This document shows positions 23,016 through 36,400 of a stretch of 64,000 nucleotides of DNA, in pieces (position 1 is the stretch's first letter; each line of letters opens with the position of its first letter). Under the pieces are notes generated by a model that saw only the letters and a list, made by a program, of their open reading frames with translations, was not told the DNA's origin and ran no database searches. Position numbers and translations under genes: made by a program. The DNA is from Eopsaltria australis (lineage: Eukaryota; Chordata; Aves; Passeriformes; Petroicidae). Where the stretch lies: assembly GCA_034509425.1 (NCBI GenBank), contig JAVTVJ010000846.1:62001-126000 (forward strand), in the 5' to 3' direction.

Positions 23016-24953
23016 CTGTACCCTCACTTCAGTCAGTAATACTTACTGAAAGGTTACTTCAAAGCTTCCTAGTGAGATGCACAAGCACACAGGGTGTAAT
23101 AGACACGGTGAAAAAAACTCATTTATTTTTTTTAGTAATGATTGCATAAAATCAGCCATTTTTTCCATAAACTAATTGCCTTGTCCTTTGCCTGTGTTCT
23201 GTCGTAAAAAAGATAAGACTACTGCAGAAGCAGCAGGGTAACAAGAGAGTTCTCGCCGCTTCAAGCAATTACCACAGCATAAGAAAAGATAGATCCTCTG
23301 AGAAAAGTAAAAAGGGTCTCAGCATTCTTGTCAAAAAGCTCATTTGTTTTAATAAAAAGATTTATTTGAACAAGGGCTGCAGGAACTAAGCCGGGATAGG
23401 ACAACTTCTCCTATCAGAGGTGACTGCAACTTTTGCTTTGTTCATTTATGTCAGTAAGAACACTTAGAATCATCTGGTGAAAAAAGAAACTTCACTTCTA
23501 ATACAGCTTTTAGTGACATCTGTCTCAATTATTCATTTTTTGGGACACAGTAACAAGGTCTGTCTTCTGACAAGCTTTTGCAGAGGCAGTCCTGTTACTG
23601 GCATGTTGACACAATGGAAGAAACACCTAAACACAGGAGGTAAGTCTCAGGAACTTACACAGGTAGATGGGATACTTCTTTTTCCTCTGGTTCCTATAAG
23701 CAACACTTCAGTGAGAGAGGGAAAAAGAGCAGGAGGGTGGCTGTCACAGTCATGACTGCTGCAACTGAGAGCTCTGTCCACAAGGGCTGCTCATCTGGCA
23801 TTTTGTTCAAACACAGTGTCACAGTATATCACCAGGTGTTTGCAAGAGCTCTCAGAGCTCTCTGGCTGTGCAACTTCACATGACTTTGACAAATATTTCT
23901 GGCTGTGCCTGCATATGATCATCAGAGAGGTTGTTTAGAACATAAGACATCCCCTTAGTCAGCCCCAATGGTACAACATTGTCACTGATGTAATACCATC
24001 TTCAGCTCTTATCTCTGAGAACAGAGGTGTGAAAAACATACCACCTGTTCTCCTTACAGAGAGAGAGATTAATTAAGGAATGCTCTTATGAACATGACAC
24101 CATGTGCTCTGCAGAGCTAAATGCTTCAGGTCTTGCCATTTTGCTCCTGTGGTTAAATGCAAAATCAATATTGATTTTGATTGCTTGAGATTCCTTAATC
24201 AGCAAGTGGGTTTGATGTTTGCATTTGTATGTTACTGGAAGCAACAGAAAAATCCCAGCCTGCCTGGAGGTGAAAGTGCACTAAAAGGTGTGAGCTGCAG
24301 AATCAGCAGTTCTCTGAAGAACCAGACCCACAGTGAAGCTGTCCAGCTGCTTTGAAGCTGAGCACAGGTCTCAAAATAAAAGCCCACAAATGCAAGCCAG
24401 GCTTGGCAGCAGTTCTTGAGAGAGAGAAGAGGAAAATTCAGCAGCTACTGCACTTCCAGGTTCCACTTCCTTTGGTCAGGTAAAACTGCCTAGATAGAGG
24501 AAAATGGGAACAGTCTTTGGAGTGGTCCCAGACCTGATCCCTGAAGGAAAGAACCCTTTTGGGACAGACACCTGGTTTTCTGGACTGACAAATGGCAATG
24601 TGGAAAGTCTCAGATTACATGATTGTCAGCATCAGGACTCAAGGAAGATGACAGGCTAAGTGGTAATAATTTCTTTTATCTCACAGAAAACTAGAAACTG
24701 ACCTTGAACTGAAGCAGCTGCCTTCAGTAGGAGCAGTGATGGGTTTGATGCAGAAGTGACTAAGGTGAAAGACACAGTGGTACCTACTGATGAGCTGCAA
24801 TATTTTGTCTGATACACCAGTCTTTTCCAACCCTGATTTCCCCATAAAGTTTTTGCACTTTGCCATGTAGTCTGAGGAATCATAACACTGAAGAACAGTT
24901 ATATTGTCTAGCTCCATTCCCTGTGCTCTTGACCCTAGTGTCAGTTTTCCAGC

Positions 24954-25949
24954 TGTGGTGCATTGACCCTGGCTGGACACCAGGTGCCCACCAAAGCTGC
25001 TCTATCCCTCCCCTCCTCAGCTGGGCAGTGGGAAGAAAATAGTACAAAAAACTCAGAGATCAAGAGAGGGTGAAGGAAGGATCATCAGTGATTACCATCA
25101 CAGGCAAAACAGGCTCAGTATGGGGAAATCAGTTTCATTTAGCTAAGGTTTTTCCAGGCTTAGCTTCACTCCCAAACTCTCTATCTCTTCCCTTGCAGTG
25201 GCATAAGGGTAAATGGAGTTAGTTAATCATATGTCTCAGCTGCTCCCTCCTCCTCAGTGAGATGAATTCTCATAGTCTTCTCCTGGTCCCTCCCACAAGA
25301 GACAGTCCTCCATGACCTTCTCCAACGTGGGTCCTTCTCAAAGGCTGCAGCTCTTCACAAACTGCTCCTGCTTGGATCCTTTGGTGCAGTCCTTCAGGAG
25401 CAGACTGCTTCAGTGTGGTGCCCCATGGCGCCACAGGTCCTGACAGGACCCTGCTTCTGCATGGACTTTCCACAGGGTTACAGCATCCTTCAGGCTGATC
25501 CACCTACTCCAGCGTGGGGTCTTCCACAAGCTGCAGTTGGATACCTGCTCCACTGTGGACATCCCTGAGGGGACAGGCAGCACAGGGACAGCCTGTTTCA
25601 TCATAGTCTTCACCAGGGGCACCAGAGGCAGCAGAATCTCTGCCCCGGTGCCAGCACCTCATTCCCCTTCTTCTTCACTGACCTTGCTGTCTGCAGAGTC
25701 CTTTCACTCACATATTTTCACTCCTCTCTCCCAGCTGCTGTTGCACAGTGGGATTTTTTACTTTCTTAATTATGCCGTCATGGAGTTGCTGCCACTGCTC
25801 CTGATGGACTCAGCTTTGGCCAGCAGTGAGTGCATCTGAGAGCCAGCTGGAACTGGCACTGTCTGTTGGGAGCAGCTTCTGGCATCACCTCATAGAAGTC
25901 ATCTCTGCAGTCCTCCCTTCTATCAGAACCTTGCTGTATAAACCCAACA
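24954..25949 (-). mobile_element. Old solo LTR of an avian endogenous retrovirus (ERVL-like), minus sense
   Basis: About 1 kb matching a common bird LTR family from memory. On the + strand it opens TGTGGTGCATTGACCCTGG, continues 'caggtgcccaccaaagctgc', and has a central array of degenerate 30-40 bp units with 'ctgctcc' and 'cagcgtgggg' motifs (about 25290-25620). It closes near 'accttgctgtataaaccc'. In the family the sense strand, with the poly(A) signal near the end, is the minus strand. It is strongly diverged, no retroviral genes flank it, and I found no clear target duplication. The minus-strand frames at 25270-25622 are translations of the internal repeats. Class assignment is from memory. 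Confidence 0.85.
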
Positions 25950-27152
25950 GAGAAGTACACCCCTGGTATTAAGCTCTCCTTTATACCCGAGAGCTTATTT
26001 GAAAAATGTGGTGCACAGACATTATCCTCTTTTGCACAGGGTGAACTGATGAGTGCTAAGCTTCATTTCTTCAAAACATGCATGGAACAGGTGGTGTAAG
26101 ATGTCTGCTATCAGCATTCATTTTAATGGGTGACCTACCTCTGAGAGTATAGTGGTGATTTTAACTGGTGCAGAACGTCAAGGGTTCAGAGATCCTCTGG
26201 CATACTGCAGGTGGTGGTGGGAGTTGCCATGTAAGCCCCTGTGGTGTGCTGCTGCCCTCATTCCTCTGCATGTGTCTCTGGATGAAGGCACCACAAACAA
26301 GTGAGAAGCACACTCATGCAGTTGGTATATACACTTCTCATTCCAAGAGAATAATAGAAACACAAGAATCAAGACAAAAATTATAAAACCCTCCATGCTT
26401 TTTTTCTCCCCCTTGACTTGGCTTTCATGCCATTGCAGAACACTGCAGCTTCACGGAGACTTGTCTCATGCAGGGCAACCCCATTTATCACTGAGCATTT
26501 GGTTTTCTGTCTTACAACGGTCTAAAGTCCTGAAAAATCATGTAAATTAAGAAAAACCCCAGTGTAACATTACTTATCCACTGGATCCCGAACACTTGAT
26601 AAATTTTTGCTACAAATCAGCTTACAGTGGGTGGTTTGGTTGAGCTGAGTAAGGCAGGCACTCCTGCTGTGGGCCCATCTGCACTGTGAGCCCCTCTTCC
26701 TCTGGGCTGTGCCTTTCAGCAGAGGAGGTGGAGTTTAGCACCCGCTATGATTAGCTCTGTGATGATGCTCATGCAGCCCTCAGCTCAAAGGAGAGGCAAA
26801 AGAGGCAGCAAAGCCCAAGATCCCTCCTAAAGGGTAAAGCAGAGTTGCTGGTTTGACACAGTGCCATATGGGCCATATTACTGTCTGCTCTAATATTTTG
26901 CTTCAGCTAAAACTGAAAATTCTAACTGGCAGCACCAATGGCTTTCTGCTGGCATCCCTACTTCCTGTTGCACTGTGTCTTCTCACTTCTAGCTGTCAGC
27001 CTTGTTCCCGGGCATTTTAGCACCAGTTCCACCCAGAGACCTCCCCATTTCCCACCAGACATGCCGTAAAGAAACATTTACTACCCTAAGATATTTACCA
27101 CCTCAGAAACACAAAAGCTTCTCTGCATGTCCCTTAAGACTGTCCCAAATCT
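25950..27152. other. Intergenic stretch with no recognised feature
   Basis: Moderately GC-rich in parts (26640-26830) but without an ORF, splice pattern or repeat family that I recognise. The overlapping frames on both strands at 26168-26396 are taken as chance. Confidence 0.5.
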
Positions 27153-27484
27153 GAGGACCAAACCAAAGAAATAACTTTTTCCTCCCTCCCCCACAACAAG
27201 AGACTAAAATGTTCTAATAAATATGGACATAACCAACAAAACGTTGCATATTTTCTGCTGCATTTCGCTCTCAGAAATACACCCTAGTTAGCGCAAAAAT
27301 ATGGATGAGGTGGAAGACCAAACAAATAACAAAAGACTGTGCTTTTTTCTCCCTCCCCCACAGCAAGGGACTAAAAAGTTCTAATAAATATGTACAAGAC
27401 CAAGAAAAAAATATATATTTTCTGCTGCTTTTTGCTCTCAGAAATAAGCCCTAGTTGGCACAAAAATATGCATGAGGCAGAAGA
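27153..27484. repeat. Diverged tandem duplication, two ~160-170 bp units
   Basis: Unit 1 (about 27153-27312) and unit 2 (about 27313-27484) share a series of blocks in the same order: GACCAAAC at the start, CTCCCTCCCCCACA, TTCTAATAAATATG, ATATTTTCTGCTGC, TCGCTCTCAGAAATA or TTGCTCTCAGAAATA, CCCTAGTT, and GCACAAAAATATG or GCGCAAAAATATG. Differences are scattered point changes and small indels, so the duplication is old. No reading frame spans the unit and no similarity to a known repeat family was recognised. Confidence 0.9.
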
Positions 27485-30400
27485 AAATGCATTATTCAGG
27501 CTATAATACTATTGTTTTCCTACAAGTCGAATTCTTGATCTCTTGTCTCCTCTCAGACCTGGCAAGAAGCTGACCTGGCAAGCAGTGTTGAAACACTGTT
27601 GGATTTTGACATCTTTAATCTCTATTACTTCCCTAGAGATAAATTCAAAGAGCTGTTTGTGCAACCACCTTTATTCTGTCTAGGTGGAATAAAGACAATT
27701 CTGAAGTAGATAGGAAATACACTGGTTTTGAAACATACTTTACAAGTAAAGACATACTCTACAAGAAGGACGAAACAATACGTGCATAAGCATGCCTGGT
27801 TCTTAGGTCATGCTACAGCCTGGTATTGGTTTTCAAAGCTTCACTGGCTCTAAGGTGCTTGTGAGAGAGCTTACATGAGGTGTTATTAAGTAGTAAGAGA
27901 GCATGACTAGCCTTCCAGCCTCATCTCAGGTCTTCATACAGTGCTTTGTTCTCACATCCCACTCCATGTGTCTCGTCCTAAAGCTGATCCTAGCAGTGTA
28001 GGATATGCAGGACCAAGGTGCATGAACAGCTCAAAGCATAATGAGTGAGCCCCACAGAGAGCACATCATATCCACCGTAATCCCAAGGGCCTCATGCTGC
28101 TCTGATACTGCCATTTCCCTTGGGAAGGCTCTGGTCTCTCTCCACTAGGGAATGGCAGAGCAAATGAGTCTTTCCCCTTCTGGGCTCCTGCATGTGCTTT
28201 GCCATGAAATGCTGTTCCATGAGGACAAGCTGTTTTTTAGCACCACGTGTAGAAGTTCCCTACCAACACCAGGGAAAGAAAGTTGCCCATCCCTCAGCCC
28301 TGGGAATATGCTGTTGCTTTTTGCAACAGCAAAGCTCATATGCATGCTTCTCCAAATTGTCACTTAGAATAAGAAACCAGCTCTGCAGACACATGAAGTA
28401 TTTTGAGAGCAGATGCGAAAGCTGCCTAGGCAATCTACAGGGCATTGTTGCAATTCTTGATGAAGCCATTTACACTGGAAGTATTCTGCTCAGCTACAAA
28501 GGGAATAGCTGTTCTGTGCTTCATGCAGCTCTGCTGTCTTGGCTGTTTCCTGCACACTGAAAATGGCGGCAGTGTGACTGCTGGGTGCATTGCTCCATCA
28601 ACCTACACATCACCCAGTTTTCCCCTCCCTTCACTCCATGTGTCTGCACACCTTGGACTCTTAGAAGGCATCATTTATCACACAGATAAGGCCTGTGCTC
28701 CCTGCAGTAAAGAAAAAATAAAGTTAGTACTCTGTAAAACAATAACCAGAGCAAGGTATGCTGCAAATATAGGGCATGAAAATTGTCACACACGCATTTC
28801 ATTTACTTATAAAACCATTGTCTTGTGCCAGTCTGTAGCATGAAAATCTTCAAGATATCTGTGCAGCAATTGGTTTCTCCCCCAACCTCCTACTTGTTCC
28901 CACACTCCTCATACACTGATAAAAAAGTTCAATCTTCCCCTCAAGCTGCACTGAACAAAACGGGACTGAAGGGCTTGAACAAAAGCACCAGAGCAGGAGA
29001 GTTTTTAAAGCTCTGCTGTGGTCTGAATGGGAACTCTAAACTTGGGTCAGCAGCATCAGAAGGAGCCACTTTCTCAAGTCTCCTCTCCTCACAGGTCTGA
29101 CCCTGTGGCCAAAGCTCTGGCTAGTCTGCTACTGCTGTCATCTTATGCTCTTTATGCCTTGTCTCCATGCTCTGATGGTTCCCTTACTTTTTTCCTCCAT
29201 GTGCTGTTTCATGGTGATTTTCTGTTTGCTCTCCTTTGCCCTATTTTAGTCTGGTGTAGTTGCAGAACCTTGTGGTGTGTGTCCCTTTTTCCAGTTCCTC
29301 TGTGCATGACCACAAAAGGACAGTGCAAAGCACAACTCTATTTTCTCAGCTTTTGACATAGAAAAAAGAGAAGGAAAAAAAAAGCAGGGGAGAGAGGGGG
29401 GAAGATTAGTGAATAAGCATATGAGCAGCACATCTGGAACTACAATAATATGTACACTGTCCTGTAAGTGGGAGAAGTTTGCAGCAACTACATACTCTAG
29501 GTTTTGATAATTAGATTCTCTAGAAGATATATCCCATAGCTCTTATAATAAAGGTTCTTCATTATAGCAATGTTGCACTTGGCAAAAGCTGCTCTGCAGA
29601 GAAATACTTCCACTACTAGAACATTTTGATCTCTGGTGAAACATGTCCTCACCTCTGATGCTAGAGTTATTCCCACAGATCATTATCTCCTTTGAGTAAG
29701 CTTCTCTTGGGTCCCATCTACTGTAAGGGAGCTTCCTCAGGTTAGCAGGTCTTAGGAAGTGGTGCATATTGGGATGGAAATTTAAGGGTGCCTTGATCAC
29801 CCATTCTCAGTCTAAAAGCTTTTCTTGAGTGTTTAAGAAGTGGTTATACGCTTGAGGAAAGATGCAAGGAAGTTTTAGTGTTAAAAGATCCCAAGCCTAT
29901 GACAGAGCACAGAGACTGACAAAGCAGTAGCACTGTAGCTTTTGCACTTGTACTTCAAGCATGCTGTGCAGAATATGGTGATTTCCTCAACCCCTGCTGA
30001 CCTCTTCTGCAGGCAGTCATGAAGGGAATGTGCCTGTTAGAAAACAACCTCCTAAGTATACAGTCAATTCTTTTCCTGTATTTTCTTTTTGTGGTTTTGA
30101 TTCTTTAGGTGAGAGTTTTACTAGGGATGAGGAAAAAGCACTCCAGCAGTATATCTCATAAGAACAAATAAATGAGGCATAACGTAGTGAGATCACAGAC
30201 AGCTGTGAACTCAGCTGTGAGGTTGAGGGTTGGATGGAGCCTGATGACAGCTAAGAGAAAACAGGGACTGAATGAAGCCTGCGGACACTAACAACAAAAA
30301 TTTCCATCCTTCACAATACAAATATACATATGAGGACTCAAACAAAAGGAAGTAACAATGGGCAAATGCCATCAGGGATAGTCAGGCTTCTCTAATTTCT

Positions 30401-33400
30401 TTTCTGCCATTCATATATGGGTGAATTGTTTTAAAATAGTTTTGTTATTATGAGCCAGGATTGAACAGCTTGGTGAAACGTATACACTCATTAGCTGATG
30501 AGACACATGAGGTACCACGTGGCTGTATTTCGTATTCCTCCATTTGGGCTCTCTGTCTTTAACAAGATATTCTCCCTCTATATTTGAGCTGTAGATCAAA
30601 ATGAATCTATGTACAATATGCATATGTAAGCAAGCAATTACTACCAAAAGGAACTTGGCTGCTGCAGTTTTGGAAAACAAGCTGGATTCATTTCTTTTCC
30701 ATGACTCATAGCAGTAAATGCAGTAAGGAAGAAATGCGTGTGATCCACATACCCTCTGAGCTGTCAGTGCTCCCATAAACCAGTGAATCCTAATTACAGA
30801 CACTTCTGAAAGTGTTGCACACCTTTTGTGATGTTTTTGCAGAAATGTGCTGACAGAAAAGTCTTTAATAATGTCAAAAGAGGAGCCAGAGGGTCAGAAA
30901 AATAAATGCCTCCCACGAATGTGAAAAGTGTAGTTTTGATTTGCTTTGCTTTTTCCTTTCCTTAGTTGCTGTTTGGTTTTTTTTCATGCTTTCAATCCCA
31001 GGCTACATATCTGTGTTAACAAGTATCTATAAAGATAGTTATCAATCTTTCCAAATCAAGTAAATCACTACCACGTGCAAGCATGGATACAGTAATATTG
31101 GTTTTAAACTGACAGCAGATTGAGAAGGGACAGTTATTTTAAAGTGAAACTTGGAGCCTGATTCTTGTTGACATGTTTTGTGTCTGTGGAGGAAGAAGTG
31201 TAGGATAAAGACTGAGAGGAACAGAATCAGGTCAGGTCATTCTGACCTTTTCTGTGTTTTTCCACTCTTCCTTTCTACTTACAAGCAAACCCAAAATACA
31301 AGAGCATAGCGTCCCTAGCTAATAATGGGGTTGGTACATTTTTGACATTTCTGAAGTCTCTGATCATGTATAAATCTTTCTTAACTTCTCAAGCCAACTA
31401 CACTTTCAAACAGTCAGGAGAGTAGGCTGCCATCCTGACTTACAAGCATGAATAGTGCATGCATTCCCTCAAGGACAGGCAGTGACCTATGGGACAGACA
31501 ACTGTGTTAGCAGCAATCTTCAGTCTACATATGCAATGTCATGCTTGTTACATAATTAATATACTTAAAATTACTCTCAAGGGAAAACAAGGGCCTTAGG
31601 ATACCTACAAATTCATTCATGCAGCACCCTGGAATAATTTTTTAATACCACTAGAATCATGCCTAGAAGTTCCAGTTTTCTCTGAGAACCCCATTTTCAG
31701 TAGGCTCTGAATAGTCAGAACAGTCACTGTAAGCTCTCCAGGGAAATCTGAACCGACAAAAAAAGAGACAAAATATAGTTTTTGGGAGTTGGACTAAAAG
31801 TACAAAGAAACTCCCTTTTTCATCCCCAAAAAATTTAGTGTCTTCAGGATGAGGTATAATTTCCAGTTAAGGAGGTAATAGACCAAACCAGGAAGTATTT
31901 CTGCAGAAGTAGTTTGTGATTTTCTTTCACCAGTCCTAAAACATGTCAAATATAAAGGCTTTCTCTTCCCTTTCCATTCTGTTACAGAATATAACTGAGG
32001 CCGACACTGAACAGTAATTGCTGGACATTCATCCAGCAATTTAACATCACCATAGGTTTTCTCTAGGTGATAGGTATGCCAGTCCAAGCTTTGAACTGGC
32101 ATTAATCTAGTTTTCTTTTTCTCTGTAAGCCAATCTACAGTAACAAAACAAACCCAAGCCAAATGGCTTAGTACATTGTATATGGCATCTGATCTAATTA
32201 AATGCTAATTTAAAGGAAAACCACAATGGTTTCTCTGTCATTCCTCCTAGAAATTGCTCTTGGGACCCTTCCCAATGAAAAAATATTCCTTAGAAGAAAG
32301 CTACTAAAAAAGTAAGAGTTATATGAGGGAATGTCCATTCCAATATGCTTTCTCATCTAAAAATAACCTGCCTTATTCAAAAGTGCATCATTCCACTCAT
32401 AATTTACTTATGTTTTATTTCCTTATTTTACTACACAGTGGTGTTAGGATAACCTTATAGCAAACAAGCCAAACCTACATTTTCTTCTTCCTTGTCCCCT
32501 CTCTACATCAAGAGATCCAGTGTCACATTTCTCTTGGTCAGAGGCACCAAAGCATTTCTGCCCTTCCAAACCCCTTTGCTAAAGAAAAAAGCTATTTTTG
32601 TCTAGTTCAGGTAGAGCCATCCACACACAAATGGTGTAAGTAAGGAGTTTCTTCTAGAAGGAGACTAAGGGAGGGAAACTAACGTTTCATGAGCCAAGTC
32701 CTAAGGCTGAAGAAAGGCTCAACCAACAGACATATGTACCTTTTACTCTAATAATGGAGTACATGTACAAAAAGGAAGAAAAATATTGACTTAGTAAAGG
32801 TTTTATTTGTTTAGTACCTTAAGTCAGCTGTTCTGTCGACTGGCAAGTTTTCCACGGGCTGAAGCAAGCCTGACTAATGCTGGACCTCTCAGTCAGCAAA
32901 AAAATGCTACTGCAAACAAGAGATTTAATTACTGCCATGTATGCAGAGAGATATTTTCCATGCATGTGAAAAATGCTAGATGAAAGCAGACAGAGTAGGT
33001 TGCTGAAACACAAGCTTCTCCTTATTTTCAAATATGTGTCTGACAATATACAAATGCATGCAGTACTCATTTCAGATTTGTCAGAAAAAATTTTAGCAGC
33101 TTAGCACAGGAGAAAAGGTCATGAATGTCATCATAATTTGTTCCAAAGAAGTATATTAGGTAATTCACAAGTGTTGCAAATTCAGTATAGCAGTTTTCTT
33201 TCAAATCTGTAAGATTAGAAATGAAAAAGCAAAAACAAATGAACAGAAGACCCTAAATGAAAGCAAAACAAAAAACTCCAAACCAAACAACTTGTTCTCT
33301 GATTTTATTAGACAAAATTCAGAAACTATTGAAAAATTTGCATTTTATGAACATCAAGAAAACTGTTATAAATCTGGAGATATATTAAATCATGAAATTT

Positions 33401-36400
33401 GTTGCTTTATTAGCAGGAATTGACCCTGTGACATTTGATGAGGAAAGAAAACGTGAGGAATCAGCTTTCTGGGGGTCTGGTTCCTATGCTGCAGTAAAAT
33501 ATTAAAAAGGATATGGATCAGAGAATCCAAGCAATAATGGAATTGTTTATCTTGGTGGACATCAGATATCAATATTCTGGGCTAAGATCATGCACACCAG
33601 TGATGGAATAATAACATTGTCCCACCAAAATGTCCTTTCTTACTGTGAATTCCCAGCAGAACTGTTGAAAATTGAGCACTAAATTTTAGCATGGAAGATA
33701 AAAATGGGGAAATTCAATATATTTCACCCAAGAGTCATTCGCTCTTGTTACCCACATTTATTGTCTTCCAAGAAATGAGATGTGATTTTTGACAAGTTTT
33801 TAAAATTGCCCTGAGCAGAGATTTCTGATGGGGAAGGCAGCAGATCCCTTTTTTCTCCATACACAGACCATATCCAAGGAAATATTACACAACAGGATTT
33901 TAAATCTGTTTTCCTTTTTTCTAACTAAGAACTAGCAGAAACTGATGATTTAATGAAGCATTAAGCCGGGGACAGGTTTACTCCAAACAGCCCAAAGCTA
34001 CAGAGAAGCTCAGCAAGTAGCAATAATTACCTCTTCTTCTGTGTACAGTTATTGAAAAATAAGGTATGTCACAGCATTGAACATGCACTGGAAACATTTT
34101 CCCATGTGGCTATTGCTCCGAAGCACAGAAATTTTACAGACAGAAAACTGAGTAAGGCTTTAAAGGAAGTGTAAATGCAGATTTAAAAAGCATCTGACTT
34201 AAAGCAGCAGTTTTCCTTTGGATGGACCACAGGGGTTTTTTACTTCTTTGCACTTCTTGATTGAAGAATCTGGCCTAGCATGAGGCAGGAAACTTGGAAA
34301 CAAAGAGGGGAGCTTTGCATCTCAACACGAATATGTTTAGTCCCCTAACAATTAATAGTATCTGCCTCATGGTGTTAAAGACAACCAAAGTTAATAATCC
34401 ATACAGAATGATGAAGATAAATTTAAAGAAAAAGGCTTAAACTATATTTTGAATTTTTGAAAAAGAACATCCTAGAAGCTTGTAAGAGAAATAAAAATAA
34501 AATTATTTAATGAAAGAGATAAGAAATTTTGAAAGCATTACTATGTTCTGCGGGGTATAGTAAGAGCACAAAATGTGGACCAGGTATTAGTGACACTGTC
34601 CTTTTTTTCCTTGAAGCTACCATCAAGGGGCTGCCTGGACCATCATTATATATGACTTTCCAAAAGCATACACATTTCAAACATTCCACTAGAGTCTGAG
34701 ACACCAGCAGGGCCACAGGAAGGCTCTTGCCAAGCAACAGCTGGAAAAGATATGCCAGAAACAATGAATAACATGCTGGGAGAGCTACAGGAGCAGCAAA
34801 TCACTGTGCAGAAGGAGCCTGTTGGTTTGCATGGGAAAACAGTAGCAGGAGCAGGAGGAAAGCAACAGAATGAGATGTCTGCCCAAGCAAACCCCTTTAC
34901 TTTCAGTTCTCTTTTTTGATACAGATCACTCTCTTTGTGCCTTCTGAACATCTCTGCTACTCAACTACCCTGTCCTAAATCATTCTGAGGAAGTAAACCT
35001 CACAGAACTGCAGTTTGTCAGCCTCAGGCACCAGAACAATAAAAGCTACAAAATGTATTGTTATGCTGTTTAGAATTATACAATCACAAGCCCCGGGGGT
35101 TTTTGCATTAGAGGTTTCCTGTTGGCAGTAAATCTCAAAATACTAAATAGTAAGAGTGCTCTGCTGACACAGGAATTGAAAAAATTTGGGGATGCTTCTC
35201 TAAGGCCTTTGACTTACTGACCTCAACATATTTGTGTCTTAAAAATACAAACCCGTAAGACATTACTTTAGTTTTCCTGGATTGTCAAAGCAGTCACAAA
35301 TTTCCAGTTAATCTGCTGACCTAGCACTTGCAGATAGGTTTGAAATGCTGATCAGATAGAGGCTTTGCCCAAGACAGCAAAGACTTACCTTGTGGGACCA
35401 CTTACACTGTTAGTGCTAACACTGCACTCATTACTTGTAGAGACAAATCAAAACTCTGGGCAGCACTGTGAGTTAGGAAGGCCTGGTATCTAGCTGTTGT
35501 ATCTTAAGCTGCACACCCTGGTTAAGTTTTGTGGCACTTCCACATTACAAGATTGTTTCCTGCTAACAAATGTAGAGTAAGCACTATTTTATCCTAAATA
35601 TTTAGCCAGCAACAAAAGAAATTGATGATATACTGACTTAGCCTAGCAATGGTTTGCTCAGCAGGTGTAAAATCCTCCTCTTCCTCTGACTTACCTGTAA
35701 CCCATTTTTGATAATTTGATGGTTAGCTGTTCCCAGGTGATGCAGAAATGGGATTTTTTTCTCATGAGTATTTGGTTAGAACATGGCACCTTCATCACCT
35801 AAACAGTGTGAAACAGCAATTTAAAAGGTCAGTATGTCTAGCTGACATACATGCAAAGTCAGGAGTTGCTTGTGTTTACTCTCAATTATATATAAGTACA
35901 ATGTAGAATGCCCTGCTATGCAGGCCAGATAACAAGTCCCAGGAAAAGGGCAGCTTTGTCTAAAAGCACCTCAGCTTTGACATGAGAGACAAAAACAGGT
36001 TATACAAATTTGGCAGAGGACTCTGTAACAAAGCTTTTCTGTATTGACCGGGGCTCAAGGTCTCAGGAGTAAAGTGAACTTGCTTAAGAAAATTAAAAGT
36101 AATTCCACCATTACAGGGCAAAACTTCAAACACCTCTGAAAAGTTGCTTTTTTTATTTTTTCATTAACATACCATGATATGATTTTTTTCAGTGTGCTTT
36201 GGGTTTTTTATCTTTAGGTCAGTGCAGATTTATTTATGTACTGATGATGATAAGTTTAACACTGAAATCCTAAAGATGGTGATCAAACACACAGTTTCTG
36301 AGTTCAATATTCTAGTTTAACACCTAGAAGGCACTTGTGAATGAGGCTAGGAAGATTACCAAGGTATTCTGCAGAACAGATGACTACTGACACAAATTGC

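Larger units (their letters stand above)
20873..24953. other. Intergenic stretch with no supportable gene
   Basis: It contains a perfect hairpin (22104-22133) and a 22-bp near-repeat (22958-22979 and 22994-23015). A 140-residue minus-strand frame (21224-21646) overlaps other frames on both strands and has no motif I recognise. I leave it out as a gene, although 21.4-21.8 kb is somewhat GC-richer than its surroundings and could be an old retrocopy. No RNA genes were seen. Confidence 0.5.

Noticed and set aside
25270..25839. Frames of 70-100 codons on both strands
   Set aside because: They lie inside the old LTR 24954-25949 and follow its internal repeat units.
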